Positions 47,624-55,938 of a DNA stretch of 58,337 bases are shown piece by piece. Positions within the stretch are counted from its first letter, which is position 1, and every line of letters starts with the position of its first letter. The stretch lies in the IMG/VR virus record IMGVR_UViG_3300033981_001507, positions 1-58,337 of that record; one strand, written 5' to 3'. The DNA comes from a virus. Under the pieces are notes generated by a model. The model was given only the letters and a program-made list of their open reading frames with translations, ran no database searches and had not been told where the DNA came from. The position numbers were made by a program, and so were the translations under genes.

Positions 47624-47700
47624 AAGATTCTGTATCTATTAATACGGAAACTATATGATCGTTGTTGTATATGATGTCGTTCATCATGTAACACATCAAC

Positions 47701-47727
47701 GGACCTGGGATGTCCTTAAACTCATCC
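47701..47727 (+). promoter_or_regulatory. H-type pseudoknot leader element, copy 3
   Basis: Stem 1 GGAC/GTCC, different in all four pairs from copies using CGTC/GACG at two or more positions; CTG; GGAT; TTAAACTC; ATCC pairs with GGAT. Ends 34 bases before the ATG at 47762, whose leader ends CCACACCACACC. Confidence 0.8.
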
Positions 47728-47761
47728 ATAAGCTTTGCTTATCTTTTATCCACACCACACC

Positions 47762-48535
47762 ATGAAACTCCTCAAGTTTTCCACCGGTAACGGTAAGCTC
47801 AAGAACCGTTTGATCTTCTCGCTTCCAGCGGGTTACTCCTGTCCGCACGCTGGTGTCTGCAAGACCTTTGCTGACCGTGCCACAGGTACCATCACTGATC
47901 TGCCCCAGACCACTGGTACCACAGCAGATGAGTTCCGCTGCTTTGCAGCCATGTCAGAAGTGCGCCCCAACGTCAGGGAAGCACGCTGGCACAACTGGGA
48001 TTTGCTGCGTGAAACGCTGTATTCCAATGGCAACCAAGTCACACTGCTGCGTGACCTCATTGATCTGTCCTTGACCATGATGCCGCCCAAACAATTGGTG
48101 CGGGTCCATGAGTCTGGTGATTTCTGGACAGAGAACTACATGAAGGCTTGGTTCATGGCTGCAACCGAGCGGCCCAACCAAACCTTCTATGCCTACACCA
48201 AGTCGCTTGGCATGTGGCTTAACCTTGCCGACATCATTCCACCTAACTTCTATCTCACTGCGTCCCACGGTGGTACGCTCGATTACCTCATTCCCAAACA
48301 CCCCAAGGTGTTCAAGCGCATTGCCTATGTGGTCTACACAGAACAACAGGCAACTGAGCTGGGATTGGAAATCGATCACGACGATAGCCATTGCTTGGGC
48401 GACAAGCCGTTTGCACTGCTGGTACATGGCAGTCAACGCGCTGGTACAGAAGCCAGTAAGGCGTTGTCTCAACGCAAGAAAGATGGTGACTTTGTTGGCT
48501 ATAGTGCAAAACGTTTAAAACAAGCAAGCAAATGA
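47762..48535 (+). CDS. Gp88-like protein
   Basis: It encodes 257 residues from the ATG at 47762. A Cys-containing N-terminus (YSCPHAGVCKTFADRATG) and the motif LVRVHESGDFWTENYMKAWF followed by NQTFYAYTKSL fit the phage Gp88-like family, whose members share an Fe-S-like Cys pattern; the biochemical role is unknown. Preceded by pseudoknot copy 3 and CACACCACACC. It overlaps an HNH gene by four bases. Confidence 0.75.
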   Translation: MKLLKFSTGNGKLKNRLIFSLPAGYSCPHAGVCKTFADRATGTITDLPQTTGTTADEFRCFAAMSEVRPNVREARWHNWDLLRETLYSNGNQVTLLRDLIDLSLTMMPPKQLVRVHESGDFWTENYMKAWFMAATERPNQTFYAYTKSLGMWLNLADIIPPNFYLTASHGGTLDYLIPKHPKVFKRIAYVVYTEQQATELGLEIDHDDSHCLGDKPFALLVHGSQRAGTEASKALSQRKKDGDFVGYSAKRLKQASK

Positions 48536-48999
48536 CTAGAGGTAGAAAATCAAATACAGTATTTACATTTTTAAAACAAATTGACCCCTCCGGGGGTCTT
48601 GAAACTTGTTGGCCTTGGTTGGGATTTAAAAATCCAAAAGGCTACGGCCAATCATCTTTAAATAATAAAACTATGTTGGCACATCGTTGGAGTTATCAAT
48701 ATTATTACGGCAATGTTATTGCAAATGATTTACACGTTTGTCATTTATGCGACAATCCTTCATGTTGCAATCCTTTGCATCTTGTTTTGGGAACAAACCA
48801 AAACAATGTAAATGACAAAATGCAACGTGGTCGTTTTAAGCCAAGGCAAACGCGGTTTACCCAGGAAGATCTTAATAAAATGAAACAGCTGCGTGAAGCT
48901 GGAATGAGTAGAGACAAGCTTGCAAAACTTTTTGGATGTCACAAAGCTACCATTGCAGACCGTGAACGTTTAGGTTTCCGCAAATCAAATCGAAAGTAA
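48532..48999 (+). CDS. HNH homing endonuclease
   Basis: The product has 155 residues. The HNH_3 core shows HRWSYQYYYG, then CHLCDNPSCCNPLHLVLGTN with Cys/His zinc ligands, and a C-terminal HTH (LNKMKQLREAGMSRDKLAKL). It is AT-richer than its neighbours, consistent with mobile origin. The start overlaps the Gp88-like stop (ATGA). It may target the Gp88-like or polymerase locus, both intact here. Confidence 0.85.
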   Translation: MTRGRKSNTVFTFLKQIDPSGGLETCWPWLGFKNPKGYGQSSLNNKTMLAHRWSYQYYYGNVIANDLHVCHLCDNPSCCNPLHLVLGTNQNNVNDKMQRGRFKPRQTRFTQEDLNKMKQLREAGMSRDKLAKLFGCHKATIADRERLGFRKSNRK

Positions 49000-49062
49000 T
49001 TCCGCACACCTTGCATTGCTCAATAAATCGGATATTATCTGAGCGTTCTTTCAACGTTCACC

Positions 49063-49296
49063 GTGAGCTACGTCATTGCAACCTGGAAAAATGGAGTGCC
49101 ACACGCCATTACTGCGTGTAATAAATCCAATCAATTTCTGTTGATTCCGTTAGACTCTGACGTAGCTCTCAACAAGATTTTCTCTCATCCGTACCGTGCG
49201 GGTGCGCAGCAAATCTTGGCGTGGATTAACAAGAACAATGACAAGCTCTCTGGTCAAGACCTCTCAATTCAAGATGAAGCCAGATTCCGTAAGTGA
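49063..49296 (+). CDS. Small hypothetical protein before polymerase
   Basis: The product has 77 residues from a GTG (MSYVIATWKNGVPHAITACN, ending DEARFRK). It overlaps the polymerase start by 23 bases in another frame, so the two are likely co-translated. A weak GAGCGTT/AACGTTC hairpin lies in the leader. Function unknown. Confidence 0.6.
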   Translation: MSYVIATWKNGVPHAITACNKSNQFLLIPLDSDVALNKIFSHPYRAGAQQILAWINKNNDKLSGQDLSIQDEARFRK

Positions 49297-51097
49297 AACC
49301 TGGTTGGTCTTTGACCTTGAGTCTGACAATCTTTATGATGCTGTCACAGTTATCCACTGCATTGTTCTCTATGACATTGGACGCAAACAAACTTTTACTT
49401 ATGGGCCTGATCACATTGCTGATGCTCTTGCTCATCTGGCAACCGCTGATGTTTTGATCGGGCACAATATTATTTTCTATGACATTCCAGTCCTACAAAA
49501 ACTACATTCATTCACATGCAAATCACGCATCATTGACACACTCATTTGCACACGATTGATCTGGCCCAAAGAACTTCTCTATGACCTTGACATCGAACAA
49601 TATTCGCAGGTTCCACCGAACCTACGTGGATCCGCATCGCTTAAGGCGTGGGGATGGCGCTTGGCCGATCATAAGATCGACTTCAAGGACTTCTCCGTCT
49701 ATTCAGAAGAGATGCTTAAGTACTGCATCCAAGACGTGGAAGTTACTAAGAAACTTTGGGAACACATCTGCAAGCAACACTACCCAGAAGCGGCGCTCAA
49801 ACTGGAGCACGACTTTGCGCTTGCAATTGATCGACAAGTTAGATCAGGTGTTCCTTTTGATCTTGATGCAGCTTTTGATCTTGTGGATGTACTACGCACA
49901 AGACAAAAAGAACTTGAAGACGAGTTAAAGAAAGTCTTCCCGCCTATTGAACATCGCTCTTGGTTTACTCCCAAGGTCAACAACAAAACCCGTGGCTATG
50001 TCAAAGGTGTCCCATTTGAAAAAATCTGCATTGAAGAATTCAATCCTGGATCTCGTGACCAGATTGCTAATCGACTTGCGCAGAAGTACGGATGGCGACC
50101 AGAAAAAACTACTGAGAAAGGAAATCCAATCCTTAATGATGAGGTATTAGAGACATTGCCTTTCCCAGAAGCCAAGCCATTGGCAGAATACATGCTGGTC
50201 AAAAAACGTCTTGGTCAAATTGCAGATGGCAACAATGCTTGGATCAAGTTGTTCAACAACGAATCTGGCTGTATCCACGGCGACCTTATTACTAATGGTT
50301 GCATCACTGGGCGGTGCGCACACCGTAATCCAAACATGGGCCAGGTGCCTGCGTCTTACTCCCCATATGGAAAGGAATGTCGCAATTTATTCCATGCTCC
50401 TTACGGGTGGGACCTCATTGGTATTGACGCTAAAGCACTTGAGCTGCGCTGCCTTGCTGGATACTTGGCCCTTTGGGACAACGGAGAGTATGCTTCTCTA
50501 GTCGTTAACCCGGAAATTGATATCCATACGTATAACCAAGAGCAGTTTGGCGTAGCAACTCGTGATATTAGTAAGCGGTTATTGTATGGAATGCTTTACG
50601 GATGTGGTGCTGCCAAAGCTGGTACCATCATCGACCCTGATGAAAAAGATGAATTAGTTCTCCGGCAACTGGGAAGTAATGCCATCAATTCATTCATGAA
50701 AGGTGTCCCTGCATTAAAGAAACTTAAACAACAGATTGATGAAACTATTGGATCCCGGGGTTATTTGCGTGGTCTTGATCGTCGCGTTCTGCATTGTCGC
50801 TCTGCGTTCAAAGGATTGAATGTTCTCCTGCAATCAGCAGGTGCAATCCTTATGAAACAAGTTGTTGTTTTTACGCAACAAAACATTGAACAAAACCTTG
50901 GTCTGATCTACGGTCAGGACTGGGAGCAGCTGTTGATGGTGCATGATGAAATCCAAATTGCATGCCATCCAGATCACACAGAAAAAATCAGGGAGCAAGC
51001 TATGCTTTCATTCCCTCAGGCCCAGGAGTTTTTCAACTTCCAATGCTTGATTGAAGGTGACTCCCGCGTTGGCAAGACTTGGGCGGATACCCATTAA
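49274..51097 (+). CDS. DNA polymerase I-family (T7-like)
   Basis: It encodes 607 residues from the ATG at 49274. The proofreading 3'-5' exonuclease is complete: VFDLES (Asp14, Glu16), GHNIIFYDIP and YCIQDVEV. Polymerase motifs follow: A, IGIDAKALELRCLA; B, RDISKRLLYGMLYGCG; C, VHDEIQI. There is no 5' nuclease domain. It resembles the T7 replicative enzyme, which in T7 uses thioredoxin and a separate helicase-primase; none of these was recognised in the window. Confidence 0.95.
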   Translation: MKPDSVSETWLVFDLESDNLYDAVTVIHCIVLYDIGRKQTFTYGPDHIADALAHLATADVLIGHNIIFYDIPVLQKLHSFTCKSRIIDTLICTRLIWPKELLYDLDIEQYSQVPPNLRGSASLKAWGWRLADHKIDFKDFSVYSEEMLKYCIQDVEVTKKLWEHICKQHYPEAALKLEHDFALAIDRQVRSGVPFDLDAAFDLVDVLRTRQKELEDELKKVFPPIEHRSWFTPKVNNKTRGYVKGVPFEKICIEEFNPGSRDQIANRLAQKYGWRPEKTTEKGNPILNDEVLETLPFPEAKPLAEYMLVKKRLGQIADGNNAWIKLFNNESGCIHGDLITNGCITGRCAHRNPNMGQVPASYSPYGKECRNLFHAPYGWDLIGIDAKALELRCLAGYLALWDNGEYASLVVNPEIDIHTYNQEQFGVATRDISKRLLYGMLYGCGAAKAGTIIDPDEKDELVLRQLGSNAINSFMKGVPALKKLKQQIDETIGSRGYLRGLDRRVLHCRSAFKGLNVLLQSAGAILMKQVVVFTQQNIEQNLGLIYGQDWEQLLMVHDEIQIACHPDHTEKIREQAMLSFPQAQEFFNFQCLIEGDSRVGKTWADTH

Positions 51098-51133
51098 ACC
51101 TACTCTCTACTGGGCTTGACGCCGTGTTGTAAT

Positions 51134-51173
51134 GTGGTAGGGCAGCGAGTTTCCGGCTCCTGCCCACGGCCAC
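51134..51173 (+). promoter_or_regulatory. Nested-stem leader structure
   Basis: GTGG/CCAC, GGGCA/TGCCC and GAG/CTC stack into a structure of about 40 bases. It ends 15 bases before the ATG at 51189 and follows the polymerase gene. There is no T-run. Confidence 0.5.
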
Positions 51174-51188
51174 AGTTCCCTAGAAACC

Positions 51189-51362
51189 ATGACCAAACAA
51201 GAATATCGTGGCTCGCCCCACACAACTTGGGCTAAAGACGGAAAAGTCTTTCTAGCCAATGAAGAAGACAGTTACTACACCGAAGAGTTCCGAAGCCGCG
51301 AAGAGCTGGAAGTCTTTATCCAGCAGTTGCGTGCTACTGCCGATGAAGCGTGGCCAACCTGA
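51189..51362 (+). CDS. 57-aa hypothetical protein
   Basis: The product (MTKQEYRGSPHTTWAKDGKV, then TEEFRSREELEVFIQQLRAT) is a compact alpha/beta protein with a Glu/Arg-rich helix. The ATG follows TAGAAACC, with no Shine-Dalgarno. Family not recognised. Confidence 0.6.
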   Translation: MTKQEYRGSPHTTWAKDGKVFLANEEDSYYTEEFRSREELEVFIQQLRATADEAWPT

Positions 51363-51380
51363 GTAGTCACCTTCACTTCT

Positions 51381-51572
51381 ATGTCTAACCTTTCACCACA
51401 GGCCCAAGAAGTGTTCTGGGCGTTCAACCGAGCCGCAAGCGGCAAGCCTGATGATTGGCACTATCTGCCAGCCATCGCCGCTGCCGTTCGTGCCGCAGGT
51501 GAGCAATGCACCTATGTGACTCGCACTGAACTCAACCTCATTGCTGATGAGTTAGAAGCCTTTGCCCAGTAG
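51381..51572 (+). CDS. Small helical hypothetical protein
   Basis: The product has 63 residues (MSNLSPQAQEVFWAFNRAAS, then AIAAAVRAAGEQ), Ala-rich helices of the kind seen in small phage early proteins found also in bacteria as uncharacterised proteins. No Shine-Dalgarno. It is followed by pseudoknot copy 4 for the next gene. Confidence 0.65.
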   Translation: MSNLSPQAQEVFWAFNRAASGKPDDWHYLPAIAAAVRAAGEQCTYVTRTELNLIADELEAFAQ

Positions 51573-51587
51573 TCACCTTCACTTGCA

Positions 51588-51614
51588 CGTCCCAGGTATG
51601 ACGTTAAACTGCCT
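51588..51614 (+). promoter_or_regulatory. H-type pseudoknot leader element, copy 4
   Basis: Stem 1 CGTC/GACG; CC; AGGTA; T; TTAAAC; TGCCT pairs with AGGTA (one G-U). Ends 20 bases before the ATG of the SSB gene at 51635. Confidence 0.8.
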
Positions 51615-51634
51615 TCCACCCTACTTCTCTTGCA

Positions 51635-52450
51635 ATGAATTTCTTTGCTGGTTGCGCTCAACTTCTTGAAGATCCTCGGGAAGTTTTTACAGGCGCCAAC
51701 TCAACTGCAATGCGCTGCATGATTAGCCTACCGGCTGTCGGCGCTAAGAAAGCAGACACTCCCATCGAACTCAACATCTACGGCAAGACGGCTGAACGTT
51801 TTGCTCGCATGAAAAAGAACATGGGAATTTACCTGCATGATTCCACGCTTCGCTATGACTTAGATACCAGGCAACTCTCTTTGCATGGTGGTGTCATTGG
51901 CATGGTTAATGCAGAGACATTCCCGATTCTCAACACTGTCATCCTCAGTGGACGTTGCGTCAAAGATGTCAACCACGAAGATGAACGTGCTTTTAAAACC
52001 ACACCAAGTGGTTTGATGATCTGCAACCAAACCCTTGCGGTTAATACTGGTCGCAATCAATCTGATCTCTTTAACTTCTACGCAATTAATAACGCAGAAG
52101 ATAAGCCTAACTACGCAGAACTTCTGTGTAACTTCACCCGCAAAGGAACGGGCTTAACAATTAAGGGTCGACTGGTTACTGATTCCTGGATCGATAAAGA
52201 TTCAAGGGAAAAGAAAATACAAACTAAGATCGAACTTAAAAAGATGACGCTGTCTCCCAAGGCAGTCGATGGTTCCGCTCCGATCCAGCCCCAAACAACT
52301 GTTGCATCCGAAGGGAATGTTGGTTCACTGTGGGGTGGTCGCACTATGGATGAACAACCTGATCCTTGGGGTCATGGTGAAAGCGGACTGCCTGATCTCC
52401 CTGGTCAATACGGCAGCCCATCCAAAGATGACGACAACGCACCGTTTTGA
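51635..52450 (+). CDS. Single-stranded DNA-binding protein
   Basis: The product has 271 residues. Two beta-rich regions suggest tandem OB folds (about 10-100, and 105-205 with TFPILNTVILSGRCVKDVNH and FNFYAINNAE), then a Gly/Pro linker and the acidic tip DDDNAPF, close to bacterial SSB's DDDIPF. It would coat ssDNA at the phage fork and contact replication proteins. The leader pseudoknot recalls the T4 gene 32 leader used for SSB autoregulation, a parallel only. Confidence 0.7.
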   Translation: MNFFAGCAQLLEDPREVFTGANSTAMRCMISLPAVGAKKADTPIELNIYGKTAERFARMKKNMGIYLHDSTLRYDLDTRQLSLHGGVIGMVNAETFPILNTVILSGRCVKDVNHEDERAFKTTPSGLMICNQTLAVNTGRNQSDLFNFYAINNAEDKPNYAELLCNFTRKGTGLTIKGRLVTDSWIDKDSREKKIQTKIELKKMTLSPKAVDGSAPIQPQTTVASEGNVGSLWGGRTMDEQPDPWGHGESGLPDLPGQYGSPSKDDDNAPF

Positions 52451-52472
52451 TAACAAACGCTGATGTTCCATA

Positions 52473-52499
52473 GCGCCTGGTCACTTCTAGACTAGGCGC
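52473..52499 (+). terminator. Hairpin after the SSB gene
   Basis: GCGCCTGGT and ACTAGGCGC make a 9-bp stem (one G-U). It lies after the SSB stop and one base before pseudoknot copy 5. No T-run follows, so termination is uncertain; RNA 3'-end protection is another option. Confidence 0.45.
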
Positions 52500-52500
52500 C

Positions 52501-52527
52501 CGTCCTGGGATGACGTTAAAAGCATCC
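52501..52527 (+). promoter_or_regulatory. H-type pseudoknot leader element, copy 5
   Basis: Stem 1 CGTC/GACG; CTG; GGAT; TTAAAAGC; ATCC pairs with GGAT. Ends 22 bases before the ATG at 52550. Confidence 0.75.
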
Positions 52528-52549
52528 GTTGTTCTACTACGAACCAACC

Positions 52550-53650
52550 ATGACAACGACTCCTGTTGACATGATGGATGAAGCTTGGATGGATGAACTC
52601 CAATCCAAAGTTGATTCCTCTTCTCCCAAGAAACCTACTACGACTTTGACCATGAAGAAAACCTCTGCTCTTGCCACCCGTGGCCTGGATTCCTTCAAAC
52701 TTTTCCAAGATAAAAAGTTTGTGTCCGGATACCAGAATCTCGTCACCATCCAACCTCTCAACAAATCCAAGACACGAGGTTGGTTCGTGCGGAAGTCAGA
52801 CCTTGACACTTGTGGATGGAACGCCACTGAAGATCAATTTGCTAAAGGTTCACTTATCTGGAACTACAAGCAAACTTTTGGTATGGCTCCCAATACTTCA
52901 GTGGAAGAAGGACTCAATTTTACTGAGCCTCGACTTCAAGTCCTTCTACGTTCTCCCCTTATGGTTGAGGAAACGACTGGGATGAGGCAGACGATTGGAA
53001 CCTTTGAGGATCCAGACGTTAAAGAATTGTTTGAAGCTGATAAGATTGCATCCGACCTTGCCAACAGCAAAGGTGAGATGTACAAGCGCAAGTACAGCGT
53101 GCGCACCAAGTACCTTGTTTACATCCTGACGGAAGACAACAAGCGTGCCCACAAGATCCCCATGGTCTTGACCTTGAAGGGTCTTAATGGCACCGACGTG
53201 TCTGAGAAGATCAAGATGTATGAGAAGGAAATGTCCAAGTGTCTGAGCAAAGCACTGGACTCTGAAGTTCCTCTTGCATTCAACGAAAAGTTCTATGCAA
53301 CTACCGTCTTTGCTCCGGTGCTTGCCAATGAGATGCGCGGTGCCAACAACGTTGAGATCTGCGCTATTGAATCGTTTGACATCCCTGATTATTCCGATCA
53401 GGAAACTGCAATCGAATCATTGAATCGCCTCTCGATTCCTGATGAAGATCGTGAATCTACCTGGAAGTTCCAGGAAATGTTCAGCGATTACATCAACCAA
53501 CACGCACGGCAAGATGCTGAAAAGCTTGGCGGTGCCTATGGAATCAAGGCTGGTGTTGAGATTCTTCCTGTGTCCCGCACCACGGATGTCGAAGTTAAGG
53601 CTTTGCCTGCCCGTGATCCGATGACCGGTGAAGACGATTCACTGATCTGA
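52550..53650 (+). CDS. DUF5895 protein
   Basis: It encodes 366 residues from the ATG at 52550. It matches DUF5895, a family of cyanobacteria and their phages, through GWFVRKSDLDTCGW, VEEGLNFTEPRLQVLLRSPL, TKYLVYILTEDNKRAHKIPM and a later KFYATTVFAPVL. The function is not established; location beside SSB and polymerase suggests DNA replication or recombination. N-terminal ~45 residues are disordered, as in many ssDNA-associated proteins. Confidence 0.75.
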   Translation: MTTTPVDMMDEAWMDELQSKVDSSSPKKPTTTLTMKKTSALATRGLDSFKLFQDKKFVSGYQNLVTIQPLNKSKTRGWFVRKSDLDTCGWNATEDQFAKGSLIWNYKQTFGMAPNTSVEEGLNFTEPRLQVLLRSPLMVEETTGMRQTIGTFEDPDVKELFEADKIASDLANSKGEMYKRKYSVRTKYLVYILTEDNKRAHKIPMVLTLKGLNGTDVSEKIKMYEKEMSKCLSKALDSEVPLAFNEKFYATTVFAPVLANEMRGANNVEICAIESFDIPDYSDQETAIESLNRLSIPDEDRESTWKFQEMFSDYINQHARQDAEKLGGAYGIKAGVEILPVSRTTDVEVKALPARDPMTGEDDSLI

Positions 53651-53902
53651 TTCAACCTGGGGGTTGGCAAGATCATCTTGATTAATGGAAACATTGTTAA
53701 AGATGAACATATCTTGTACCAATCCCCTTATTACACCTTGTCTTTGGGTAGCGATCCTCGCTAAGAGGGTCGCTATTTCTTTCAATGCACTAACCGAATT
53801 ACATTCCTGGATTGTGCGCTTTAGCTTCTCTTCCCAAAACTTATCGTCTAACGATGGTTCAATTTGGAATTGAGACAACGGCACATACTTAATCTTGTCC
53901 AT
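53639..53902 (-). CDS. Leftward hypothetical protein
   Basis: The product has 87 residues (MDKIKYVPLSQFQIEPSLDD, then a helical region). It is convergent with the DUF5895 gene and overlaps its end by 12 bases. Composition is protein-like with balanced charges. A CAACC/GGTTG hairpin lies near its 3' end. No Shine-Dalgarno. Confidence 0.55.
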   Translation of the reverse strand: MDKIKYVPLSQFQIEPSLDDKFWEEKLKRTIQECNSVSALKEIATLLARIATQRQGVIRGLVQDMFIFNNVSINQDDLANPQVESDQ

Positions 53903-53983
53903 GGAATGTATTCAATTGTTACTTAATTTTACTTCTATAGTAAACACCGTTTATCTTTTTTCAAATGTATTAACAATCACCTC

Positions 53984-54187
53984 ATGAAACCAGAGCACAA
54001 AGCAGTTCTTAAAACTGCAGGAACATTTGGCGCTATCGGGGCTGGTGCACTTCTTGTCCTTGGTAATCCCGTTGCCTGGGCAGCACTTGGCTACGCAACC
54101 TACAAGGTTGGTAAATCCGCCTACCTCAAGGAGCAAGAACGTGTTAAGCTCCAGCGGTCAGGACAAGATCCCGATCTGTTCATCTGA
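53984..54187 (+). CDS. Small membrane protein
   Basis: The product has 67 residues. One long hydrophobic segment (GTFGAIGAGALLVLGNPVAW) is followed by a charged tail. Similar short Gly/Ala-rich membrane proteins are frequent in phage early regions. Function unknown. The gap 53903-53983 before it is AT-rich and could hold a promoter. Confidence 0.6.
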   Translation: MKPEHKAVLKTAGTFGAIGAGALLVLGNPVAWAALGYATYKVGKSAYLKEQERVKLQRSGQDPDLFI

Positions 54188-54213
54188 CACATTTCACACC
54201 ACACCAATTTGCT

Positions 54214-55149
54214 ATGACTGAAACTCTGCTTGAACTTAATGAAGCTCAAACGTTCATCTACACACGGACGAATATACGCCGTGCGTTCCCGGACTTCAAT
54301 GAAGCCGATGTCACGGGCATCTATCTTTTTGATGACCTTTGCCGTGTGCTTTACCGTGACGGTAGCAAAGTTGATTATCCACGCCAACCAATAAAAGAAG
54401 CATTTGTTTCTTTTACCAACAGGCTAAAAGATTTCTTTGCTTACCTTGGCCCCAATTACAGGGGTCCAAGTATCTGGAATCAGAATGCCTACGTTATGTT
54501 CAAAGGATGGAGCTACGTTCATGCCCTTGGATCGCACACCGTTAACGCTCGTCTCCAAGCCCAGTGGGCAGACAAGTTCATTCGCCTTTCAGACCAAGAC
54601 CAGCTCAAAGCCGTACTTCAGTCTGACCAGACCGACCTTGGATATCTGGTTGCACCGGACGGGTTTCGGCTTGAGGATCGGCTCGTTGACATGGACTCTG
54701 AACTGGATGAGAATGAACAACGGTCCAGCTTTGGCGAACCTAGCTGCTCGTGTGGGTCCTTTCAGCGTCAGCTCAATCATCTATCGCAATTCCAACAAGA
54801 GATCCAAGGGTTTAAACCCTGGTGCATCCATCTGACTTGGTTCAACAAATACAGGGATCTTCTGTGCAAACGTACTGAAGTACGCAATGCCTGTCCTGCC
54901 TACGCGCCTGATAAGTGTGTGGCTTGGTGGTATGCACCACCGTCGGATGCCATTACGGATGGACGTTTCCTGTTGCTGCACACCAAGCATGGTGCACAAG
55001 CGCCGCTAACCCACTGGCGTACCTACAAACCAAAGGAGGTGTTCACCCAGCATGATGCCTGGACTTTATTCGATAACATGCTGGAGTCAGGCTACGTGCC
55101 TTTCCCAGGTGTTGCTTTGCCTCAACTCAAAACTACAACCAAAAAATGA
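54214..55149 (+). CDS. SWIM-type zinc-finger protein
   Basis: The product has 311 residues. CSCGSFQRQ at about 178 and a later CIHLTW fit the SWIM pattern CxC...CxH, a zinc-binding module found in DNA- and protein-binding factors. Flanking regions are globular and aromatic-rich (SYVHALGSHTVNARLQAQWA). The leader has CACACCACACC some bases upstream. Role unknown; possibly an early regulator. Confidence 0.65.
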   Translation: MTETLLELNEAQTFIYTRTNIRRAFPDFNEADVTGIYLFDDLCRVLYRDGSKVDYPRQPIKEAFVSFTNRLKDFFAYLGPNYRGPSIWNQNAYVMFKGWSYVHALGSHTVNARLQAQWADKFIRLSDQDQLKAVLQSDQTDLGYLVAPDGFRLEDRLVDMDSELDENEQRSSFGEPSCSCGSFQRQLNHLSQFQQEIQGFKPWCIHLTWFNKYRDLLCKRTEVRNACPAYAPDKCVAWWYAPPSDAITDGRFLLLHTKHGAQAPLTHWRTYKPKEVFTQHDAWTLFDNMLESGYVPFPGVALPQLKTTTKK

Positions 55150-55373
55150 CTGACGACATCCTTGAATACGCTCGTCAACTTGCAACGCAACCAACTGTTA
55201 ATTTTATGAGCAACTACCAACGCTATGACCTTGAAGTTCCAGAAGACACTCACTGGGAACTTGTAAAGATGGCTGCAGACCTTAGGATGCATCACGAAGA
55301 CTATGTTCAAAACATGTTGATTGCCCATGTCGAACAACACTTGGATAACGAAGCTGCAGCTAGAGGTGATTGA
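55146..55373 (+). CDS. Small helical hypothetical protein
   Basis: The product has 75 residues (MTDDILEYARQLATQPTVNF, ending NEAAARGD). Start overlaps the previous stop by four bases. Acidic and helical; no motif recognised. The next gene starts 47 bases before its end. Confidence 0.6.
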   Translation: MTDDILEYARQLATQPTVNFMSNYQRYDLEVPEDTHWELVKMAADLRMHHEDYVQNMLIAHVEQHLDNEAAARGD

Positions 55374-55527
55374 AGAAGACAATGGTGGGTGTTGTATCCA
55401 CATTGAGTGGGACGATACCGACCCAGATCTAGCAGAATGGACCAGCTGGGGTGAACAACACCAGCAGGACTTTGTCCTTAAATCTTTACAAACCGCTATT
55501 GATGTCGATTTTCCCCATGTCACTTGA
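55327..55527 (+). CDS. Acidic hypothetical protein overlapping its neighbours
   Basis: The product has 66 residues from the ATG at 55327 (MSNNTWITKLQLEVIEEDNG, then CCIHIEWDDTDPDLAEW). Acidic beta-rich character is protein-like. It overlaps the 75-aa gene by 47 bases and the next gene by 8 in different frames. No function known. Confidence 0.55.
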   Translation: MSNNTWITKLQLEVIEEDNGGCCIHIEWDDTDPDLAEWTSWGEQHQQDFVLKSLQTAIDVDFPHVT

Positions 55528-55933
55528 TACTTACGGCCTTGAGTTTGACCGCTACAAGGATCTGTTCTTGCAAGAATCAGCGCATTTGCTGTACTTGTAT
55601 TTTGAATTTGACAAGGCTATTGAAAAATGTGCAAAGGACTTTGGTTATGCCAAGCCTTCTGAAAAAACTAAATACGATTTGTTTACCGATGTTCTCTATT
55701 CAACAAACGATGACGCCCGCAAGATTCAACGCAAAGAAAACCCTGACACCTTCAAAGAGGAAACGCTTGACTTTATTTCGCCAAGTCGCGAAGAACTGTC
55801 AGAAAAACTGGACTCTGTCAATGCCAAGGTTGAAGCATTGACGGATTACATTGCTAACCTTGTGACAGTTACCAAGGTCGGCTTGACAGACCTGGTAGAC
55901 TGCTTCGACGACTCGGCGGAAACGTCAGATTGA
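55520..55933 (+). CDS. Helical hypothetical protein
   Basis: The product has 137 residues from the ATG at 55520 (MSLDTYGLEFDRYKDLFLQE), helical with a Glu/Asp-rich C-terminal coiled coil (EELSEKLDSVNAKVEALTDY). Family not recognised. It overlaps the previous gene by 8 bases and ends just before pseudoknot copy 6. Confidence 0.6.
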   Translation, partial: SLDTYGLEFDRYKDLFLQESAHLLYLYFEFDKAIEKCAKDFGYAKPSEKTKYDLFTDVLYSTNDDARKIQRKENPDTFKEETLDFISPSREELSEKLDSVNAKVEALTDYIANLVTVTKVGLTDLVDCFDDSAETSD

Positions 55934-55938
55934 GTCTA

